A stretch of 20,029 bases of DNA from PALSA-660 sp036508875 (GTDB lineage: Bacteria > Actinomycetota > Coriobacteriia > Anaerosomatales > PALSA-660), in contig DATCGP010000044.1 in assembly GCA_036508875.1 (NCBI GenBank), positions 1-20,029 on the forward strand, read 5' to 3'. Positions 16,176-20,029 of the stretch are shown piece after piece. The notes under the pieces were generated by a model, which worked only from the letters and a program-made list of their open reading frames with translations, was not told where the DNA came from and ran no database searches. Both the position numbers and the translations under genes were made by a program. Numbering within the stretch: position 1 is the first letter of the stretch; each line of letters opens with the position of its first letter.

Positions 16176-17585
16176 CTATGACGTCCCTTCGGTTCGACAC
16201 GGTTCCCATGCCAGCCGCACGGTCCGCTGTGTGTCCGGACCGACACGGTAGTCCTCGCTCGACTTCACACCAGCCACCCACACGATACGCTCCCCGTCCC
16301 TCACGACCGGGACGAGCGGGCGCTGGCGCGCCGGCACCTTCGCGTCCACCAGGATGTCGGAGAGCTTGCGGCTCCCATCCATCCCGAACGGCCGCATCCG
16401 GTCTCCGGGTGAGACCGGGCCCACGGTCAGCGGGCCTCCGAGCGCCCCGGCGTCCAGGACGGCGACCCGGGGGTCTGCGTCCGGCTCCGCGGGCCCGCTC
16501 GTACTGGCGGTCAACGTGCCCGCTTCGCCGAGGTCGATCCTTCCGGGAACGGCGAGGACACCACCAACGAACGGGGAGGTGCGTTCGTCGCTCCGGGAGA
16601 TGATGAGTCTACCGTACTCAGCGAACGCTCGCAGCCCGTCCGGCAGGTCGTGCGCGAACGCCGGATCGCCCAAGCCGTCGCATACCGCCTCGATGTGGTC
16701 GAACTCCAGGCGCGACGCGCCCTCGAACGTCTCGCGGATGAGCAGGCGCAGCACGCGCCGCTGCAGGACGCGCGGGAGAGCGGCGGCGGCGGAACGATCG
16801 ACGCGCACTTCGCCTGAAGCGCCTTTCGAAACGCCGGCCGCGGCTTCGCGCGCAAGCTCGTCGAGGAACGCGTCCTCGTCCCCGATGACCGTCAGGGTCC
16901 TCGCCATCGACTCGTCGAACCGCGGGTTGATGTCGCGCAGGACCGGCATGAGTTCCGCACGCACGCGGGCGCGCAGGCGGGAGGTGTCGGCGTTGCTCGC
17001 ATCCTCGCGCCACGCCTGGCCAAGCTCACCGAGGTACGCGAGGACGTCCGCGCGCGCGCAGTCGAGCAGCGGGCGCACGACGGCGCCGCGGCGGTATGCG
17101 AGCGACGTCAGGCCTCCCGCTCCCGTGCCCTGCGCGAGTCGCATCAGCGCGGTCTCCACGCGATCGTCGAAGGTATGCGCGGTGGCGATCCGGCCGGAAG
17201 CGAGGCCCGCGCCACTCTCCGCACACCGCGCTTCCAGCTCACGCGCCGCCTCGGCGTAGCGGACCTGCCTGCCGGCGTCCTCGAGATTGAGGCCGTGCTC
17301 CGTCGCGAAGGCCGCCACGTCCACTGGGGCGACGGTGCACCGGACGCCGAAAGCGCCGCAGATCTCGCGCACGAACTCAGCATCCTTGTCGGACTCGCCG
17401 CCCCGCAGCCGGTGGTCGACGTGCAGCACCGAGAACGCGACCGGTCCGAAGGCACCACCGACAAGCGCGCGCAGCAGGGAGACCGAGTCCGCGCCGCCCG
17501 ACACCATCGCGACGACGGTCGAATCCGGCTCGAACATCGAGTGCGCCCGGGCGGTCGCCGAGGCGGCTTCTGGAAGTCTGCTCAT
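16176..17585 (-). CDS. tilS: tRNA(Ile)-lysidine synthase
   Basis: A 469-residue cytosolic N-type ATP pyrophosphatase that converts C34 of the CAU-anticodon tRNA-Ile to lysidine, letting it read AUA. The PP-loop SGGADS is at 29-34. VLHVDHRLRGGESDKDAEFV and IATAHTFDDRVETALMRLAQGTGAGGLTSL are the usual downstream TilS motifs. The last ~100 residues (GDRMRPFGMDGSRKLSDILVDAKVPARQRPLVPVV) are the TilS C-terminal tRNA-binding domain, so this is the long form. ATG 17585 has no evident ribosome site. A GTACCCTG stretch just upstream could be a weak -10 of a near-leaderless transcript, but this is uncertain. Confidence 0.95.
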   Translation of the reverse strand: MSRLPEAASATARAHSMFEPDSTVVAMVSGGADSVSLLRALVGGAFGPVAFSVLHVDHRLRGGESDKDAEFVREICGAFGVRCTVAPVDVAAFATEHGLNLEDAGRQVRYAEAARELEARCAESGAGLASGRIATAHTFDDRVETALMRLAQGTGAGGLTSLAYRRGAVVRPLLDCARADVLAYLGELGQAWREDASNADTSRLRARVRAELMPVLRDINPRFDESMARTLTVIGDEDAFLDELAREAAAGVSKGASGEVRVDRSAAAALPRVLQRRVLRLLIRETFEGASRLEFDHIEAVCDGLGDPAFAHDLPDGLRAFAEYGRLIISRSDERTSPFVGGVLAVPGRIDLGEAGTLTASTSGPAEPDADPRVAVLDAGALGGPLTVGPVSPGDRMRPFGMDGSRKLSDILVDAKVPARQRPLVPVVRDGERIVWVAGVKSSEDYRVGPDTQRTVRLAWEPCRTEGTS

Positions 17586-17608
17586 GGGTCACAGGGTACC
17601 CGCACCGG

Positions 17609-17630
17609 CCGACGCCCGCGAGGGCGGCGG
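17609..17630 (-). terminator. Possible hairpin after the 17643 gene
   Basis: CCGACGCCC and GGGCGGCGG pair over eight of nine positions around the loop GCGA, about 12 bases after the upstream gene's stop. No T-run follows. It would separate the zinc-ribbon pair from tilS. Confidence 0.35.
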
Positions 17631-17642
17631 TCCAGGCGGGTC

Positions 17643-18551
17643 CTACGGCAGCACGAACGCCGCGAGCGCGGCCTTCACGTCGGCCGCGGCCTGGGCGGAG
17701 GACTTGGCGCCGTCTACCTGCCCGTTCTGCATCGCGCGCCACGGCTGCGTGCCGTTCGCCTTCGTCGGATGGTCGACCGCATATGCGGTGGTCTTGTAGT
17801 AGATGTTCGCCCGCTCGACCATCAGGTCGAAGATGCCGAGCAGCTCCTGCTGGTACGTCTGGTAGGCAGAGGAGACGGCGAGCGCGGCGAACTCCTCGCG
17901 CTTCGCCGACATGTCGTCCACCCACGACTTCGCCTCGTCCGCCAGGGAACTCAGGGCGGCGGGATCGTTCCTCGTGTCGATCTTCTTCGACCAGACCGAC
18001 CAGATCCAGCCCGTGGGCTTCGCCGCGAACTGGTCCTCGAACCGCGTGACCGTCGTGTACCCCTGGTCGATCGCGTCGAGGCTGTCTGTGTCGGACAGCG
18101 CCGTGACCACGGCTCCGCCGGGAGGAGGCGTGCCGCTCGTGATGTCGGTCGGCGGGTTCTCGACCGTCGCCGAGGTCGTGGTGCTCGGCTGGACGGTCGA
18201 GGTCGTCGTCGTGGACCCGATGTTCAGCCAGCCGGGTAACACCCCCGTCGTCCAGAGCGCCGCGCCCGCCACCGCGAGCGCGACGAGCACGCCGCCGGCC
18301 ACGAGCAACGGGACCATGGACGAACGCGCGGCTGGGACCGCCGCCGGGGCCGGTAGCGGCGCGACGTACGGGGCCACGGGAGCGGCCGCCGGATAGGCCA
18401 CGGGCTGCGCCGTCTGAGGCGGCGGGACCGGAAGCGGCGCGGTGTCGGTCGGTGCGGGCGGCGCGGCGAGGGCGCTGACCACCGGCGTCCCGCAGGCGCC
18501 GCAGAACGCGGCGTCTTCAGCGAGCTGGTTCCCGCAGCTCCGGCAGAACAC
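17643..18551 (-). CDS. Zinc-ribbon, single-pass membrane protein with Ser/Thr stalk and outer domain
   Basis: A 302-residue protein. Cys 3, 6, 17 and 20 form an N-terminal zinc ribbon. Residues 24-78 are a Pro/Ala/Val linker, one membrane helix spans about 79-101, a Thr/Ser-rich stalk (113-130, TTTTSTVQPSTTTS) follows, and residues 150-302 form a mostly helical outer domain rich in Trp and Tyr (GWIWSVWSKK, AYQTYQQELLGIFDLMVERANIYYKT). I do not recognise this domain. GTG 18551 has GGGAGGT eight bases upstream. It lies 60 bases after a gene of the same architecture with no clear terminator between them, so the two are probably cotranscribed. Function unknown; a sensor or envelope-associated role is only a guess. 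Confidence 0.85.
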   Translation of the reverse strand: MFCRSCGNQLAEDAAFCGACGTPVVSALAAPPAPTDTAPLPVPPPQTAQPVAYPAAAPVAPYVAPLPAPAAVPAARSSMVPLLVAGGVLVALAVAGAALWTTGVLPGWLNIGSTTTTSTVQPSTTTSATVENPPTDITSGTPPPGGAVVTALSDTDSLDAIDQGYTTVTRFEDQFAAKPTGWIWSVWSKKIDTRNDPAALSSLADEAKSWVDDMSAKREEFAALAVSSAYQTYQQELLGIFDLMVERANIYYKTTAYAVDHPTKANGTQPWRAMQNGQVDGAKSSAQAAADVKAALAAFVLP

Positions 18552-18559
18552 GTCTGTTG

Positions 18560-18566
18560 ACCTCCC
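18560..18566 (-). promoter_or_regulatory. Ribosome binding site of the 17643-18551 gene
   Basis: Minus-strand GGGAGGT lies eight bases before the GTG at 18551 and decides this start. Confidence 0.7.
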
Positions 18567-18611
18567 GCGTCGAGAGTCCGAACGCCTGACCCTGCGTCGA
18601 GCGCCCGAGTG

Positions 18612-19424
18612 CTACTTCGACTTGAGCTCGTTGTATGCGGCCGTGAGGTCCGACAGCGCAGCGCCGATCGTCGTGTCGCTCGCGACATCGGTGAACGCCT
18701 TGATCGCGGGGGTGTCCGCCGACGAGGACGAGTTGATCTCGCCCGAGGCCAGCATCGAGTACAGGGTGTCCGTGACCACGATGACCTTCTCGGTCGCGTC
18801 GATGCCCTTGATCAGGCGGTCGTGGATCGACTGCATCTCCGCAGGCGGACGCAGCCCGCGGATGCCCGCCATGGCGGCGCGCGTCTGAGCGGCAGCCGCG
18901 TCCCACGCCGCGTTGGCCTGGGCGCGCTCGGCCGGGTCCTCGGAGGAGATCAGTTGGAGCGTCGCGCTGGTCTCGGAGCCCGCGTTCTCCATCTGGCCGA
19001 GGTACATGATCGCCTTGGCCTTGTAGTCCGCACCGGTCATCGGGCCGTTGAAGAACGTCGTGTAGGCGAAGATCCCGCCGACGATCACGAGGACCGCGAT
19101 GACGGCGATCACGGCCGGCATCATCCACTTGTTCGCGCCGGGAACCGCAGCAGCAGTGGGAGGAGCCATGACCGGCGGGACGTACGCAGGAGGCGCGGGA
19201 GGCGCGTATGCCGGTGGTGCGGGCGGGGCAGCGACCTCGACCGGGGCCGCGGGCGGAGCAACCACCGGCGAGGCCGGGGGCGCGAGCGGCGCGGGCGCAG
19301 CCCATGCCGGGGGCTCCACGGCGGCTGGCGCGTCGGGCGCCACCGAGGTCAGATCGGCGCCGCAGGCGCCGCAGAAGTGCGAATCGTCCATTTCGCTGTG
19401 GCCGCAGGCCGGACAGGTCTTCAT
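18612..19424 (-). CDS. Zinc-ribbon, single-pass membrane protein with long Pro/Ala linker
   Basis: A 270-residue protein. Cys 4, 7, 18 and 21 form the N-terminal zinc ribbon with the same C-x2-C-x10-C-x2-C spacing as the two relatives in this window. Residues 28-98 are a Pro/Ala-rich linker with APPAPPAY-type repeats. One membrane helix spans about 102-121, and residues 127-270 form a helical outer domain (GADYKAKAIMYLGQMENAGSETSATLQL; AWDAAAAQTRAAMAGIRGLRPPAEMQSIHDRLIKGIDATEKV). This recalls small helical-bundle outer domains in which 'LxPPxEMxxiHdxL' segments recur, but I cannot name the family. ATG 19424 has GAGGGGG six bases upstream; an ATG at 19430 is an equally possible start two codons earlier. 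Confidence 0.85.
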   Translation of the reverse strand: MKTCPACGHSEMDDSHFCGACGADLTSVAPDAPAAVEPPAWAAPAPLAPPASPVVAPPAAPVEVAAPPAPPAYAPPAPPAYVPPVMAPPTAAAVPGANKWMMPAVIAVIAVLVIVGGIFAYTTFFNGPMTGADYKAKAIMYLGQMENAGSETSATLQLISSEDPAERAQANAAWDAAAAQTRAAMAGIRGLRPPAEMQSIHDRLIKGIDATEKVIVVTDTLYSMLASGEINSSSSADTPAIKAFTDVASDTTIGAALSDLTAAYNELKSK

Positions 19425-19542
19425 AGTCATCCCCCTCGCTCCCGCCGTGCCACCGGCGGACCGTCACCCGGCTAGCTAGCGCCCGGTGATCCGATTGACG
19501 CCCCGCAGAAGCACGCGGGTCGCCCCCGCGCCCTCTCGCACA

Positions 19543-19576
19543 CGATGGTACGCCCGCGTCGGCGCGCGCACCATCG
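19543..19576. repeat. Inverted repeat in the gene-free region
   Basis: CGATGGT (19543-19549) and ACCATCG (19570-19576) are perfect complements. After one mismatch the stem continues for three more pairs. It could be a transcript hairpin or a regulator site. Confidence 0.4.
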
Positions 19577-19714
19577 GATCGGTCGCTCTTCGAGATGGTC
19601 GTTCCCGCCGCCGAGAGCGGTGACTCGTCGACCTCCGCCCCGCCGCGACAGCACCGTTCGTCGCTTGCGACCGGCCAGCGCCTTCGCGAGAGGCGTCGAT
19701 GCCCCGCGCAGTGA

Positions 19715-19750
19715 AGGACCCGCCCCGGCTCCACAGCCGCGGCGGATCCT
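19715..19750 (-). terminator. Strong terminator-like hairpin after the 19770 gene
   Basis: On the minus strand AGGATCCGCC pairs with GGCGGGTCCT (one G-U), then after one mismatch CGGCT pairs with AGCCG around the loop GTGG. The 16-position stem begins 20 bases after the stop at 19770. The following TCACTGC is not T-rich, as is common in this window. Confidence 0.65.
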
Positions 19751-19769
19751 GTTCCGGAATACGATCGGG

Positions 19770-20029
19770 CTAGCGAACGCCCCGAAGCCGACTCGTGAGA
19801 TCCATGATCGACATGAACCCGCCGACCGCGATCGCGAGCAGACCGAGAGTGTGCGCGTACCAGCCGAACTGCATGTACTTCACGTAGTCGGACCCGGTCA
19901 CGATACGCAGGATCTGGAAGCCCCAGATCGAGCCGATCGCGATGTGGGCGGTGGCCACGATGATCTTCGTGCGCAGGTCGTTGTTGTAGTAGAAGTACAG
20001 CAGTCCCAGCGCCACGAGCGGCAGCAGGA
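19770..20029 (-). CDS. Multi-pass membrane protein, partial (N-terminus beyond the window)
   Basis: Only the C-terminal ~85 residues are visible and the frame stays open to the window edge, so the start lies outside. Three hydrophobic segments can be seen: LLPLVALGLLYFYY at the edge, IIVATAHIAIGSIWGFQILRIV, and WYAHTLGLLAIAVGGFMSIMDL. The chain ends in a basic tail (TSRLRGVR). I do not recognise the family, and the visible part has no cofactor motif beyond isolated His residues in helices (ATAHIAIG, WYAHTLG). These could be ligands but are not diagnostic. A terminator-like hairpin follows, so it ends its transcription unit. Confidence 0.7.
   Translation of the reverse strand, partial: LLPLVALGLLYFYYNNDLRTKIIVATAHIAIGSIWGFQILRIVTGSDYVKYMQFGWYAHTLGLLAIAVGGFMSIMDLTSRLRGVR

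Larger units (their letters stand above)
19431..19769. other. Gene-free region of 339 bp
   Basis: I see no supported coding frame here; the short open frame at 19472-19654 has no recognisable features and atypical composition. It holds a strong terminator-like hairpin (19715-19750), an inverted repeat (19543-19576) and the palindrome GCTAGCTAGC (19471-19480), the last about 50 bases before the zinc-ribbon gene start. The promoter of the zinc-ribbon pair must lie here, but no clear -35/-10 pair is visible. No tRNA-like fold was found. Confidence 0.6.

Noticed and set aside
19472..19654. A 60-codon minus-strand open frame in the gene-free region
   Set aside because: There is no convincing ribosome site or motif and the composition is Arg/Gly-rich, like antisense shadows; the dyads suggest non-coding DNA.
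19431..19769. A tRNA or structured riboswitch
   Set aside because: I found no T-arm GTTCRA consensus with matching acceptor stem on either strand, and no recognisable riboswitch core.

Overview
The window is a compact, clearly high-G+C bacterial chromosome segment. Every gene I can support lies on the minus strand, so transcription runs from high to low coordinates. Two things point to an Actinomycetota-type genome: the order tilS-hpt-ftsH-folE-folP-(x)-folK, which matches the actinobacterial layout apart from folB, and the abundant GTG/TTG starts. A deep or anaerobic lineage would fit the complex I type, but that is inference. I see no mobile element, CRISPR array, rRNA or tRNA.

Layout in transcription order. 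(1) 20029-19770: the 3' end of an unrecognised multi-pass membrane protein, followed by a strong terminator-like hairpin and a 339-bp gene-free stretch. (2) 19424-17643: two adjacent genes for proteins with an N-terminal zinc ribbon, a Pro/Ala-rich linker, one membrane helix and an outer domain. (3) 17585-13616: tilS, hpt and ftsH, the tRNA-lysidine, purine-salvage and membrane-protease cluster, ending in a hairpin. (4) 13454-10776: folE, folP, an unrecognised tail-anchored protein and folK, with overlapping or touching ends. The dihydroneopterin aldolase gene folB, usual at this point, is absent. (5) 10669-9992: a third zinc-ribbon/one-helix membrane protein, followed by a perfect 13-bp terminator stem. 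(6) 9769-1: nuoA-B-C-D-H-I-J-K-L-M-N, eleven complex I genes with almost no intergenic DNA.

The nuo cluster encodes the full membrane arm and the Q-module but none of the NADH-oxidising N-module (nuoE, nuoF, nuoG). All proton-channel glutamates and lysines I looked for, and all ligand cysteines for clusters N2, N6a and N6b, are present. It therefore looks like a working 11-subunit enzyme whose electron donor cannot be read from this window. The window ends exactly at the nuoN stop codon, so a donor subunit could follow just outside.

The most interesting points are the 11-subunit complex I, the replacement of folB by a tail-anchored protein translationally coupled to folP and folK, and three zinc-ribbon membrane proteins that share the same Cys spacing (C-x2-C-x10-C-x2-C) but have different outer domains.
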